A stretch of DNA of 64,000 nucleotides from Torymus aiolomorphi (lineage: Eukaryota > Arthropoda > Insecta > Hymenoptera > Torymidae). Shown piece after piece: positions 1 to 10,784 of the stretch. The translations under genes and the position numbers were made by a program. Position 1 is the stretch's first letter. Each line of letters begins with the position of its first letter. The notes beneath the pieces were generated by a model, which saw only the letters and a list, made by a program, of their open reading frames with translations, was not told where the DNA came from and made no database searches. Where the stretch lies: positions 264,672,575 to 264,736,574 of the forward strand of contig CM070873.1 of the NCBI GenBank assembly GCA_036365515.1, given 5' to 3'.

Positions 1-1486
1 TCATCCCATTCATCGCGCCTACCGACGTTTTAGTGGATTTGATGGGCAACCGCAACTTCTGGGCTAAATCGACGGTTACGAAATGGTTGGTGGAGCAGGT
101 GTCCAAAAGGGCGCGAGCCTCGACGTGACCCCCATCCGCGTGTCGCACGTGTACAACTGCGCTCATCATGAGTTGTGATTGCGTTAACCGAGACAAGGTG
201 CTGAATACCTCCCTGAATAGTCATGCGGCTTGATGACCGTCGCGTTGAGGGTCGTTACCGAGGACATTCGCAATCACTGGTTTGGGAGCAGTGGCCTTCG
301 AATCATGCAAGAGAGTGTTATGATGTTTATCGCACTTCCTGCAGTGTCCAAAGCCACATTTATCACGATGGCTTCGCAAACAATTTACGCATAATTTGCG
401 AGCCCTAACGATATCCCAGCGCTCTTGCACCGTTAGCGAGCCGAAATTTGCATCTGAAGATGGCGTGAGGTCCCTTGCAATGCGAGCAAGGTTGCGCCGC
501 GTTCGTGACCAGCGTTCGCGCGCTATCATTCCCCTTTCTAACCTTTGTCTCCCGGAAGGTTACAGCTGCGCGTTTGGTGGCCGCGGGCCCTTGATCGCGA
601 GTCGTATTCGCCTCGAGAGTGCATAGGCGAAATCCGGCTTCCCCGACGAATTTATAAAGCCTTTCCAGTGTGGGCAACTCATCCAACTCTAACGATTCCT
701 CCCACTTTTTCCTAACCTTAAAAGGCAAGGCTCTTTCTAAGATGCAAATAACCATCGCGTCATCTACCTTAACGCCCATTCCCTCAAGGACGTTCAAATG
801 TTGTTTGGCTTCGTCCACCAAGCGCGAGACCTCCTTCGACGAGGCGGTCTGTGCCGGGGCAATGTCTAAGACTGCATTTAAGTGCTTCGTTACAAGGATG
901 CGTTTCCTCTCGTATGTGTCCACTAGCATACTCCACGCCTTCGAGTAGTTTTCTCCTCGAATATCATAATATTAATTTTCTTTAAGGCTTCACCTTCTAA
1001 CGAATTTCTCAAATGAATAAATTTTACAACATCATCGACTAATTGAGTGTTCACAACGCTGAGGAACGCATTCTTGAACGAAAGCCACTCTTCGTAATTG
1101 CCGTTAAACATGGGAACCTTTGCATCAGGAAGTCGCGGCAATCTTCGCCTTTCAACAAATGTAGAATTTGCGAGGGGCTCTCTAAAAGCCACAGTCTTAT
1201 TGGCAGGCGTTTCCGACTCCTTGAGTTTCGCGACCTTGCTCGCGACCGAATAATAGATCGCGCGAATCTCGTTCCATTCGATGGGGTTCGCATTTTTCTT
1301 GTCTAAAACACACAGTGTCTCGTACGCTTCCTCGTACTTGTGGAAGGACGAAGACAAGTCATTGTATCGCGCCGCGATTTCTAATTTATCGACAACCTCG
1401 GACGACATCAATCGTTCCAACTCCGCGGAGAAAATCTTCATCGCGCTTGCCTTAATTGTTACGACCGCGGCAGCCCTGTCTCCCAT
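1..1486 (-). pseudogene. BEL/Pao retrotransposon gag-protease region, broken, runs off left edge
   Basis: Leftward polyprotein of a BEL/Pao LTR retrotransposon (capsid plus start of pol). Seen, from the right: gag N-terminus (MGDRAAAV; I take the ATG at 1484-1486, an in-frame upstream start at 1501 is possible); block PMFNGNYEEWLSFKNAF at about 1114-1064, typical of the DUF1759 core of this family; helical gag C-terminus (about 960-550); a Cys/His zinc-knuckle cluster (C-X2-C ... C-X4-H-C-X2-C) at about 391-305; then the aspartic protease signature ALLDTCSTNHFVT with the active-site Asp codon at 101-103. Reverse transcriptase, RNase H and integrase would lie left of base 1. Damage: frameshift near 965-975, another between 405 and 530, and an in-frame TGA at 221-223 just before the protease. 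Family assignment is firm; exact start is not. A dead copy. Confidence 0.85.
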
Positions 1487-1772
1487 GGTTGAGTTAAACA
1501 ACTAAACAACGCAATGACCTCGAGAAGTACAATCTGATGCGCTCGCTCGCTCAAGGTCACCCAGACGCACGTTTACGCCGCCGAATCCGTCGAGGTTCTC
1601 TCGAATTTGTCGCTCGTTAGCGTGACTCGTTTTTCGTGCTTCTCCGCCTTGCTCTGGCAGTGCAATGGGATGACGATGTTTGCAGACTCGACGACAAGAA
1701 GTGAGTTGAGTTCTTGATCCAACAGGAACTGTTGACGTGGCTGAGGTCTCAGACCTCACAGGAGGCACCAAA
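1487..1772 (-). other. Putative leader and primer-binding region of the BEL/Pao element
   Basis: Non-coding stretch between the gag start and the candidate LTR. Read on the minus strand, the LTR candidate ends in GAACA and is followed at 1772-1764 by TTTGGTGCC, which resembles the start of BEL/Pao primer-binding sites. The match is short, so the assignment is an inference. Confidence 0.35.
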
Positions 1773-3141
1773 TGTTCTCGCGTTCGCCAGCTTCCAAATG
1801 AACCTGGATAGTTCGAATAAAATTAGTACATATTCTTCACGTGGATTCCTACCTAACCATTGAGCGCGAAATTCAAATACATAAATTGACTCGTTTGAGC
1901 CGTACTAATATTCAAATACAATGAAACAATCTTGAACATGCTATTAAATTCAATAGTGGATAAGTTAGCAAATAACAAAAACATTTGTAATATCTGAATT
2001 ATCATTATCATTTATTATTACCAGTTTAAAGACAAATATAACATCAAATCGTTGAAATTGAATGGAGTATTTCGATTCACACCGCAAACTCGACCTTGAT
2101 TCGGTAAACATAATCGGCAAGAACCCGCATGCCGCTCGCCAATAGCAATGATCGCTCGCGGCCGAATAATAATGAGAGATAATCTAGTTGCGCTAGTAAT
2201 TGTCTCTAATTACTAGAGATTCTCGGAATCTCGCAAAAGTGGCCACCTTGGGTGAGCCTCGCATGAATGCGGAACGCCGTGTCGCACGACTCGCATCTGC
2301 AAATGACAAGAAATTCGTCGAACAGCGCCACAATGGCCGAGCTGTACGAATTCTTGTTGTGATAGCGGACCCGTCGGTCGGCTTCATCGCACGAATTGCA
2401 TGGAAGGGGCTGAAGATTCTCGGAACCTTGCCCGAATGGCCGTGTCGCACGAGCCTGGCCGTGTCGCACGAGCCTACGCATAATTCGCTTCGCCCGCTTC
2501 GACGAGCGTGTTATAAGTGTCGTCGCGCATCCCGCGAACGCCTCTCAACCTGGTCATACTTCACGCCTTCGAGCCGGATATTTACCTGGCAACTGTAGAT
2601 GGTGCGCTTCTAGGGGCCGCTGCCGTGTTTCTTAACACCTCGTCTGAGGCGAAGGCGAGAAGAGCGATGCAGACTGTTGCGGAGCCCCTTTTCTTTTCAC
2701 CTCCGTTTTCAATCCTCCCCTTGGAGAGCGAGACAAACGAGCTGATACGGGGACGACCGATCCAAAGCAAGAAAGGGCTCTTCCTTCTTCTACTTCTTCC
2801 AGTGGTGTGCTTGTGAGAGCGCGCGCAGAGACTAGCGAAGAAAGAAAACGCGCCAGCTCTTGCCCCTCCTTCGTCGTCGATTTCTACCAGAGAGAGCGCG
2901 CCGCTGATTGGGCCGCCAAAACTCACGCTCGCCAGTCCGCAGTGCCCGTCCAAAGGTGCACGATCGAACATCGCGCATGCGCGCCCTCCGAACGCCGACC
3001 CTACTCCCACCGAATACGTCTTTACGCTCCAACATGCACCGTGAGGTTAGCGCACGAGCGTAGCGAGTGCGATATGCACGGTGCAATAATGGGCTACTTA
3101 TCGCACGGATAGGCGTGACTTAAGTGCGGGCTTAGGTCACA
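1773..3141 (-). repeat. Candidate 5' LTR of the BEL/Pao element
   Basis: On the minus strand this stretch begins TGTGACC (at 3141) and ends GAACA (at 1773), next to a primer-site-like sequence, so it has TG...CA limits. The part from about 2440 to 3110 is GC-rich; 1800-2160 is AT-rich. No second LTR is in the window to confirm the limits, and 1.37 kb is long for the family, so another insertion may be included. Open frames here (for example around 2582-3010) look like chance GC-rich frames. Confidence 0.3.
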
Positions 3142-3955
3142 TTGTGCTATAAATTTTATAATTATATTTTTCTGCTGATTTTTTTGATGATTTAGCAATA
3201 TTGCAAGAATATTTGTACAATATATATAAACACTAAAAGTTGAATAAAGATTACTAGATTAATAATAGAAAAACAATTACTAGTTATAAACAATTATTTT
3301 TTATACAACATTTTTATAATAATGTCTTCATAACGCCTTCTTCGAATATTCCCTAGGTTAGACGAAAGAGGAACCATCCACACAGTGGAGAATAATGCAG
3401 AAATGGTTGTCCAAATGATATTCAGCCCCCACGAAAACCATTTACAATTAATTCTATTCGGCGATTTTTCACGTTTTCAGATTCTCACTGTCCATTCCCA
3501 CCCCTAGAAAGGGGAATAGTAGCGAGAAACCATCCATACAGTTGAGGATTATGAAGAAATAGTTATTGGAATCGTTTTCACCACCCACGAAAACCCTTTA
3601 CGATGTTTTTCAGCGAATTTTCAGGGTTTTAGCCACTCACCCTTTATTTTAACCCCTAATTTAGGGGTTGACGGTATCCTAATAAATTTTTCCTTAATCT
3701 ATATTCCATTTACTACAATTTAACAAAAAAATTGTATCGATATCATGATTTCTCTTTGAGATTCAGCAAAAAGAAAAGCAAAAAGTCATCGATTTTTTAA
3801 ACATACTTAACTTCACCCCTTATTTCAACCCCTATAATAAGGAATGTTGGTATTCTTACATGTTTTCCTTTAATCCGCATAACTTGAACTTTATTTAAAA
3901 AAAAATTGTTGGCTTATCTCTATTCTTTCTTGTTATATTAGATTTTAAATCAGAA
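3142..3955. repeat. AT-rich spacer with diverged tandem repeats
   Basis: No gene seen. Two similar units about 157 bp apart (from about 3373 and 3529) share AACCATCCA.ACAG, CCACGAAAACC and a following TTTAC; two further weak units follow (about 3640 and 3810, sharing TTATTT.AACCCCTA). This is an old, diverged satellite. Confidence 0.5.
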
Positions 3956-3972
3956 AAATGCAATTTGACCTA

Positions 3973-5264
3973 CGAGGGTCATTTGACAAGTACCTAGCCT
4001 CACCGCCAGATGGTGCCACTATCGCACCAGAAATACACTACAGTGCAGTATCTTCCTGTAAACGGTTACAGATGAAATTTCAGCCGGATCGGAGTTGTAG
4101 TTTATTTTTGAGAGCGTGTGAAAGCAAATGTGTCCGTTGATTTTTGAAAAAATGGAGAAAGAACAATATCGGTCGGTGATTCGATTCTTGTTTTTGGAAG
4201 GGAAATCGCGCAGTGAAATTAAAGAACGCTCGGATGCAGTGTATGGGGATGCTTCTCCTTCGATGGCGACCGTTAAATTTTGGTATAACGAGTTTCAACG
4301 TGGTCGTACGTCGGTTTTTGATGATCCACGCCCAGGTGCTCCGAAAACAGCCACTACGGAGGAGAACGTGACAAAAATACACGATATCGTTTTGTCAGAC
4401 CGCCGATTAAAGGTACACGAGATAGCTGCGATAGTAGGCATCTCAGAAGAACGCGTGTGGCATATCCTACATGAGATTTTAGGCATGAGGAAGCTGTCAG
4501 CAAGGTGGGTGCCGCGTTTGCTGACTGCAGACAACAAGCGCATCCGTGTGACCAGTTCAGAGCAGTGTTTGGAGCTGTTTAATCGCAATCCAAAAGAGTT
4601 TTTGCGTTGTTACGTGACCGTCGACGAAACATGGATTCACTACTACACTCCAGAGACCAAGGAGCAGTCAAAACAGTGGACCTTACCCGGTGAACCTGCT
4701 CCGAAGAAGGCGAAGACGGTCCCGTCGGCCGGAAAGGTGATGGCCACTGTTTTCTGGGATTCTCAAGGTGTGATTTTTATTGACTATCTGGAGAAGGGCA
4801 AAACGGTCACAGGACAGTACTACGCCGAACTATTGAGCCGATTTGACGCCGTGTTAGAAGAAAAACGGCCCCATTTGTCTAAAAAGAAAGTGCTTTTCCA
4901 CCACGATAATGCACCGGCTCACACTTCTGCACTCGCCACGGCTAAATTGGTCGAATTACGCTACGAACTGCTGCCCCATCCACCGTATTCTCCAGATTTG
5001 GCTCCGTGCGACTTTTTTTGTTTCCGAACCTAAAAAATTCGCTCGCCGGGAAGAGATTCCACTCCAATAACGAAATAATCGCCGCCACGGAGGCCTATTT
5101 TGCAAACCAAGAGAAAACATTTTTTTCAACGGGGTTAAAAAAATTGGAACACCGCTGGACCAAGTGTATTCAACTAAAAGGAGACTACATTGAAAAAAAA
5201 TTTTATTTTTTGTAAAATTTTGGTGTTTTCATTTGTAGGCTAGGTACTTATCAAATGACCCTCG
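3973..5264 (+). mobile_element. Mariner-family DNA transposon, near full length
   Basis: Terminal inverted repeats of about 28 bp begin CGAGGGTCATTTGA at 3973 and end with the complement at 5264; they differ by one base in the part read. The element is flanked by TA (3971-3972 and 5265-5266), the standard mariner target duplication. Length 1292 bp, typical of the family. It encodes one transposase with a single frameshift. Its integrity makes it the youngest-looking autonomous-type element in the window. Confidence 0.93.
4152..5215 (+). pseudogene. Mariner transposase, one frameshift
   Basis: Cut-and-paste transposase (DDD). The ATG at 4152 (MEKEQYRS) is preferred to one at 4128 because mariner proteins normally start this way. 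Seen: N-terminal helix-turn-helix region (GKSRSEIKERSDAVYGD, then VKFWYNEFQRGR), WVPRLLT linker, then catalytic Asp in VTVDETW, Asp in HHDNAPAHT and Asp in SPDLAPCDFF. Thirty-four residues lie between the last two, the D,D34D spacing of mariner. The frame breaks at 5010-5016, where a T7 run occurs where the family frame needs eight T; the rest continues to 5215 in the next frame (FPNLKNSLAGKRF ... KCIQLKGDYIEK). One missing base in a homopolymer could be a real mutation or a sequencing error. Confidence 0.93.
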
Positions 5265-5416
5265 TATAGTGTGGCGTGTGCCGTGCAAGGCCCTCGCGCG
5301 GCATGTAACGCTTTTATTGTAAGGTACTTGCGTTTCTGCCGAGTGCCGTACAATAAACTCATTTACAATAAGCCTTATCCGGGCCGGTATAACGCCCTGA
5401 TATTTTCCGGATAAGG

Positions 5417-5596
5417 CAGAGAATATAGAATATATTATCATTCAGTATAGAAGGCCAGATCGGCCGTTTTCGTGAAGCCAAAAATAAGTGTTAGTTCAGC
5501 CCCCCATGAGGCAGGCGGCGCTATGTTCGTCCATGCTTAAGCATAGCGGCCGATCTGGCGTTCTAAACTGAATAATAATATATTCTATATTCTCTG
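5417..5596. mobile_element. Short hAT-like MITE, 180 bp
   Basis: Inverted ends of about 50 bp: CAGAGAATATAGAATATATT at 5417 and the complement ending CTCTG at 5596. CAG at the tip fits hAT. Flanks GATAAGG and GATAAAG look like an imperfect duplication. The inside has GAAGCC, GTGTTAGTT and a GGCGGCGCTATG stretch that recur in inverted orientation at 20100-20255. Superfamily is an inference. Confidence 0.6.
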
Positions 5597-5609
5597 GATA
5601 AAGTACGTG

Positions 5610-6475
5610 TCATTTTTCCGTTATAAATGCATCTAATTCGTGGTTTAGGTGTTCGGGTTGGCCGATGGTGGATTTTAGGTGGTGCGCTCCATAGTTTTTT
5701 ACCTCTAGGTGTTGGAACGCATCGAATGCGTGGTCTAGGTCATCGGGGTAGCCGATGATGGAGTCTAGGTGGTGCGCTCCGTAGTTTTTTACGTTTAGAT
5801 ATCGAAATGCATCGAACGCGTGGTCTAGGTCATTGGGGTAGCCGATGATGGCGTCTAGGTGGTGCGCTTCGTAGTTTTTTACGTCTAGATATCGAAATGC
5901 ATCGAATCCGTGGTCTAGGTGTTCAGGGTGACCAATGGTGAAGTCGAGGTGGTGCGCTCCGTAGTTTTTGTCTCTAGGTGTTGGAATGTATCGAAAAACG
6001 TGAAGGACAATGAAAACTACGAAGCGCATCACCTAGACACTGTCACTGGCTACTCCGACCACATCGACCACGCATTGAATGCATTCCGGCACCTAGACGT
6101 AAAAAACTACGGAGCCCACCACCTAGACTCCGTCATCGGCTACCCCAATGACCTAGACCACGCATTCGATGCATTTCGATATCTAGAGGCAAAAAACTTC
6201 GGTGCGCACCACCCAGACTCCGTCATCGGCTACCCCGAACACCTACATCAAACGTTGGATGTGGTTTGACAGCTAGAGGCCAAAAACTACAGAGCGCACC
6301 ATCTAGGCTCCATCATTGGCCACCCCGAACATCTAGACTACACATTTGATGGGTTCTAACACCTAGAGGCAAACATTTACAGAACGCACCACCTATAGAC
6401 AGTGTCATCGGCTACCGCGAACACCTAGACTACGTATTATTAGACGCGTCCTGAGACCTAAATAAAAAACTACGA
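5610..6475. repeat. Head-to-head array of 90-bp repeats (open reading frame on both arms)
   Basis: About four 90-bp units on the minus strand (5610-5975) face at least five units on the plus strand (about 6005-6475), giving a fold-back structure with a spacer near 5975-6005. Each unit, read outward from its own strand, translates to about 30 residues such as KNYGAHHLDS..GYP..LDHAFDAFR with no stop in the inner four units. Outer plus units (after 6269) decay by stops. No protein family recognised. A coding origin of the repeat or chance openness are both possible; the mirrored arrangement argues against a single ordinary gene. Confidence 0.75.
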
Positions 6476-6837
6476 AGATTATTTAGAGACAATAAGCTGC
6501 GTGTTGCCCGAATGAGGGGCGGATCAGGGCCATATGTTTTACCGGACCTACGGATATCGATAGGTAAAATGATCCAGCCCTCATAAGGTTCAGCGTTACA
6601 TGCCTCGTCTGGCGCGGATCAGGAATCACAGCAGCCGGATCAGTCCCGCGTCTTTGCCGTTTGAAAATTTCTAGTCGGGTACGTAACATTGCAAAATTAT
6701 TATTTACAAAGATCTGTTATTGCTATTGCTATAACAAAAACCATAAATAAAAACAAATTAATCTTAAACTCATACCCCTAAACCCAAATGGGGGAACAGC
6801 TTATATATTACATACATGTAATACATTCACATGAACT

Positions 6838-6906
6838 CCGTTGGTCCTGTGAATAGCGCGCATGCTTACTATCTTTTTGGTGCGGGTTCAAATCCATTAT
6901 CAGGGG
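6838..6906 (+). other. tRNA-like (Pol III box) sequence, left arm
   Basis: Contains an A-box-like block (TTGGTCCTGTGAATAGCGCG) and a clear B-box-like GGTTCAAATCC, then a T run at about 6907-6918 that could act as a Pol III terminator. The anticodon stem pairs poorly, so it is not a working tRNA. It looks like a SINE head. Confidence 0.5.
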
Positions 6907-7393
6907 TTTTTTTTTTTTTTATATATATTAAGGTGATGTCGGAGCCACGCTGATTGGTTGAAAATTTCCTAACCTCAAAAACTTTATATCATAAATAAAA
7001 AAGAGTGTACAATCGTAAAGCACAAAAATACGGTGATCGCGTGTTCTTGTTATAATAAGGAATGTTTATAAATGTTATACAGCATTTAATAATTTTTAGT
7101 TAAACCAAACAATGGGAAATATGAGGCGAGGTGAGGATGACGTTTCACATAGAAAATTGTAAGATGACCGTCACTTTTACGTAATTCCACGCGTCAATTT
7201 TAAGAACATTGCATTATATAAATTATTGAACATTTTGATTATTGAAAATGCTGTGATCCCGCGTTCTTTGCACGATAAAAAATCGTTAGCAACTTAATTT
7301 TCTGTATTACAAAGTAAATTTCGCGCGAACAATCGGAAATGCGGCTCGAGGTGGAGGTCACCATCGGTAAAGTTCGCTCCTACATCCCCTTAA

Positions 7394-8020
7394 TATAGTA
7401 TAATAAGATTGTTATTCTCTGCCGATTTGAAAATAACAGTAAAATTTCTGAAGTTTTTTCGCACTCTCGTATATAAAAAATGTTGGATAATTCTTGTTTT
7501 ATTTACGAATTGTTATATAAAATCATTATAAAAATACTTCAATACTATTTCATGAGAAATCATAGAATACATGAATAATATTTTTAAATAACCATTGTAA
7601 ATAAAACTGTGAAGTAAAGAAAAATAATAATTTAAAGGAAATAAAGAATTTTTCCTATATTTAGCTTAAAAAATAACTTACACTCGACCTTTTAAAATAA
7701 TTTTGAAAAGATAAATTTTTAACTAATGTAATTAAGAATATTAAATATTAATAATATATTATTATTTATCATAATAATCATAGCAGAAGTACATAAAATA
7801 TGAAAAAGATTATTGAATAATTTAATACAATTTCTACATGTCATGAAATTGTATTGAAGTATTTTTAAATTATTTTATATAATAATTTGTAAATAAAACA
7901 AAAAAAAATCCAACGCGCTTTGAACAGTACCTCCAAGGTAGTGCGGAAACCTGTTCAAAAATTTTTTAATTTTCACGTTATTTTCAAATCAGCAGAAAAT
8001 AACAATCTTATTATACTATA
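7394..8020. mobile_element. TTAA-flanked hairpin MITE, 627 bp
   Basis: Long imperfect palindrome. Ends TATAGTATAATAAGATTG and its complement; TTAA on both sides (7390-7393 and 8021-8024). The inner arms also match (7490-7560 against 7830-7910). TTAA suggests piggyBac-type movement, but a TA-flanked reading is possible. Non-coding. Confidence 0.65.
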
Positions 8021-8039
8021 TTAATGTATATAAAAAAAA

Positions 8040-8108
8040 ATCCGATAATGGATTTGAACCCGCACCAAAAAGATAGTAGGCATGCGCGCTATCCACAGGA
8101 CTAATGCA
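8040..8108 (-). other. tRNA-like (Pol III box) sequence, right arm
   Basis: Inverted partner of the copy at 6838-6906. On the minus strand: GTCCTGTGGATAGCGCGCAT, then GGTTCAAATCC, then a T9 run. Slightly better preserved (GTGGATAG in the A box). Not a functional tRNA by pairing. Confidence 0.5.
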
Positions 8109-8266
8109 GTTCACGTTAATTTATTTCATGTATGTAATATATAAGTTGTCCCCCCATTTGGGTTTAGAGGTATGAGTTTAAGATTAATTTATTTTTATTT
8201 ATGGTTTTTGTTATTGCAATAGCCATAACAGATCTTTGTAAATAATAATTTTGCAATGTTACGTAC

Positions 8267-8640
8267 GAAGTACGTCGTGTTACCATTGCAGCCGGTATGG
8301 GTAGTGTGTTACCGGCCGCGCATCAGCTGTTCCCGCAGCATTTAGAAATTGACTGCCGCGCTGCGCGTGGTCGGGGTGCCTCAGTCTCCCTATCCGCTTT
8401 GCGCTTCTATTTACGTCTATCTCCTTTGACCATAGTCCCTCGGCAATCGCCAATCAGCTCCTCCCACTACTTATAGATAGCCCGCAGCCGCCCAGGCCGA
8501 GTCAACCGAGTGTCGTATAAGTACAAACAGCAAAACTCTCCCCACTCTTTAGAGCGAGACAGTCTAAGTGAGATAGCAGACTGCAATATGAGCTGTACCT
8601 ATAGTGATGCAAAATCACGGTATTTTTTTGCGTTGGTCAA
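8267..8640. other. GC-rich unassigned stretch, promoter- or LTR-like
   Basis: No ORF. GC-rich from about 8280 to 8560, with a TATAAG near 8517 followed by a C-rich then GAGAGA-like region. It could be part of an LTR or a 5' region of a lost element. I see no partner copy in the window. Confidence 0.25.
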
Positions 8641-8689
8641 ATGACAAAAAATGGACCGTCCTGAAACAAATAGGACCGTCAAATGAATT

Positions 8690-8880
8690 TAAAATATTTT
8701 ATACCACTCTAACCTCAAAATCACAACTTTGGTATGATTTTTCGGTGCTCGTGGTATAAAATACCGTTCGAAATGAGTGCGGAAGTTGATTATTTACTTC
8801 ATGTGACTTTTCGCATTCGCTTCGCTCGTGCGAAAAACGTCATATGAAGTAAATCATCACCTTCCGCACCAGTGTCGAAA
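8690..8880. repeat. Repeat with two hairpins, second copy at 32205
   Basis: TTTTATACCAC ... GTGGTATAAAA forms one hairpin, and a CGCATTCGCTTCGCTCGTGC palindrome flanked by ATGAC/GTCAT forms another. The same order of blocks recurs at 32205-32360. Confidence 0.6.
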
Positions 8881-8890
8881 TGTACTATTA

Positions 8891-9147
8891 GGCCAGGGCC
8901 ACATAGATGAATACGCTTGAGTACAAACCCGCATAGCGCAGTGAAGTCACTAGGAAAACTTTGTAATGCCAACTTTGCAGGAAAGTCACTATGGTTTCGT
9001 GAGGAACTTCTATTGTTGAGAGGGTTCACGAAGTCATACTAACTTTTCTGTACAGTTGGCACCAGCAAGTTTCGCTTAGGCCGTCTAGTGATTCCGCTGC
9101 GTCGTACGCATTCATGCGCAAGCGTATTCATCTATGTGGCCCTGGCC
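8891..9147. mobile_element. MITE, 257 bp, PIF/Harbinger-like
   Basis: Inverted ends GGCCAGGGCCACATAGATGA and complement, about 28 bp near-perfect. Flanks TTA (8888-8890) and TGA (9148-9150) fit a 3-bp TWA-like target. Non-coding. The right flanking triplet is shared with the next MITE. Confidence 0.65.
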
Positions 9148-9150
9148 TGA

Positions 9151-9865
9151 GGGTCTGTCTACACGCCACCACATACCACTACAATACACCCCACCACACG
9201 CATAGTTCGGATGTTCCACTCTGTTCCCTCTCGTATACCAAGTTACCGATTGAGTACAGAAAAATAACAAACGCGACTGCCTCTCTTTTCTATTACGCTG
9301 TCAACGCTGTATTCTTTATTGTAAATCCCCGAAGAAAGGTGTACTTATTTATTGTTTTGGCGAAGATGAATAAAAATATCATCATTTATTGTGCACTGTA
9401 ATCATATCAGGAGCTGTGAAAATTTAATTATGAACTACTCTTGCTTGTGCCACTTGCATACAAATAGTACACCATAAGTATGAATTTAACAAAAAATACT
9501 AGGCTGTGGGCAGGCCTAGTAGAAAAGAGGCAGTCGCGTTTGTATGCAATTGACATAAGGAATAATTAAATTTTCATAGCTCCTGATATGATTACAGTGC
9601 ACAATAAATGATGATTATATTTTAATTCATCTTCTCTAAAACAATAAATTTACATGCACCTTTTTATACTTATACACCTTTCTTCGGGGATTTGCAATAA
9701 AGAATACAGCGTTGACAGCGTAATAGAAAAGAGAGGCAGTCGTGTTTGTTATTTTTCTGTACTCAATCGGTAACTTGGTATACGAGGGGGAACGGAGTGG
9801 AACATCCGGACTATGCGTGTGGTGGGGTGTATTGTAGTGATGTGTGGTGGCGTGTAGACAGACCC
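9151..9865. mobile_element. Long-TIR MITE, 715 bp, PIF/Harbinger-like
   Basis: Arms of about 280 bp (9151-9430 and about 9556-9865) are near-perfect inverted copies, starting GGGTCTGTCTACACGCC. Flanks are TGA (9148-9150) and TTA (9866-9868). The centre holds a partial extra copy of an arm segment (AGAGGCAGTCGCGTTTGTA near 9525). Mirror ORFs on both arms are by-products of the palindrome. Confidence 0.75.
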
Positions 9866-10109
9866 TTAGAGCGAGTCCACATAAGGGACTTTCCACAAAT
9901 GAATTGCGGTGTGCTGCTGTGTGCTGCGTTGTGCTGCGTTGTGCTGTCCGTTCCTCCACGAAAACGGAGAAGCCCATCTGAGTTTATACTCTGTCGTCTT
10001 GATTTCAACCAGCAAAAGTAATCTAGATAGAACATAACCCATGTAATTGCTCCGTTTTTGACGTTGTAATTTTGGATTTTTGTAGCACCTTAGAAATATA
10101 ATATTATTT

Positions 10110-10355
10110 TTAATGTCCAAAATCTTTAATGTCCATTCGAACAAATGATTTGAACTCCTCGTTATCATTTAATTGAAAATAAATGAAAATTGTATCGTAT
10201 GCTCCCACTGTATTTCTTATATGTGGATACAAATGAGGTTTTATCCACCATCTTCGAAGTCTCTTTCTTTTCTTTTTAATTAAACGTATTCTTATCAGTA
10301 AATTTATTAATATTTTAAATATTTGTAAATATTGCTTTTCTCTATCAATATCCAT
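10110..10355 (-). pseudogene. PIF/Harbinger transposase N-terminal fragment
   Basis: Eighty-one codons starting MDIDREKQYLQIFK. RLRRWWIKPHL, HIRNT.GAY and IFIYFQLNDNEEFKSF align with the fuller Harbinger copies at 40217 and 42470 (RRWWVK.HL, HIRDTLGGY, IFVYFKLQDHEEFKRF). The nuclease domain is deleted. On its own this is a relic inside a non-autonomous element. Confidence 0.8.
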
Positions 10356-10640
10356 TTTTAATAATGATTACAGATGAAGTAATTTATTATAATATTAAAA
10401 TATTAAATTATTAATATTAATTTAATTATTAATAATATTAATTAATAATAATTAAAAATAATATTATGTTTCTAAGGTGCTACAAAAATCCAAAATTGCA
10501 ACGTCAAAAACGGAGCAATTACATGGGTTATGTTCTATCTAGATTACTTTTGCTGGTTGAAATCAAGACCACAGAGTATAAACTCAGATGGGCTTCTTCG
10601 TTTTCGTGGCGGAACGGACAGCACAACGCAGCACAACGCA

Positions 10641-10784
10641 GGGCCCTTTCTACATATGTGTGTTCTGTCTGTTCTAGACAACTTCTCTCTATGTCTGTCT
10701 CTGTCTTACATAAACGAAACAGATCTATCTGTCTTTGTCGGGAACACACAGAACACACAGAACACACATATGTAGAAAGGCCCC
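10641..10784. mobile_element. Small MITE nested in the Harbinger element
   Basis: Ends GGGCCCTTTCTACATATGTG and a near-complement (CACATATGTAGAAAGGCCCC), about 140 bp, interrupting the GCACAACGCAG repeat of the host arm; CAG lies on both sides. The mirror partner on the left arm (about 9925) is uninterrupted, which shows the insertion. Confidence 0.6.

Larger units (their letters stand above)
6680..8266. mobile_element. Long inverted-repeat element with tRNA-like arms
   Basis: Arms of about 245 bp, 6680-6930 and 8027-8266, are inverted copies starting GTACGTAAC. Both hold a tRNA-like block followed by a T run. Between the arms are two diverged direct repeats (about 6990-7110 and 7235-7350, sharing GGTGATC/TGTGATC..GCGTTCTT) and a nested 627-bp hairpin MITE (7394-8020). 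No ORF of note. This could be one foldback element or two inverted tRNA-derived SINE-like copies. Confidence 0.6.

Noticed and set aside
2582..3010. 142-codon minus-strand frame in GC-rich DNA
   Set aside because: Overlaps other frames of similar length on both strands, low-complexity composition, no family.
9114..9977. Opposed frames of ~100 codons with CLHATT.HYNTPHHTHS
   Set aside because: Mirror images on the two arms of a palindromic MITE.
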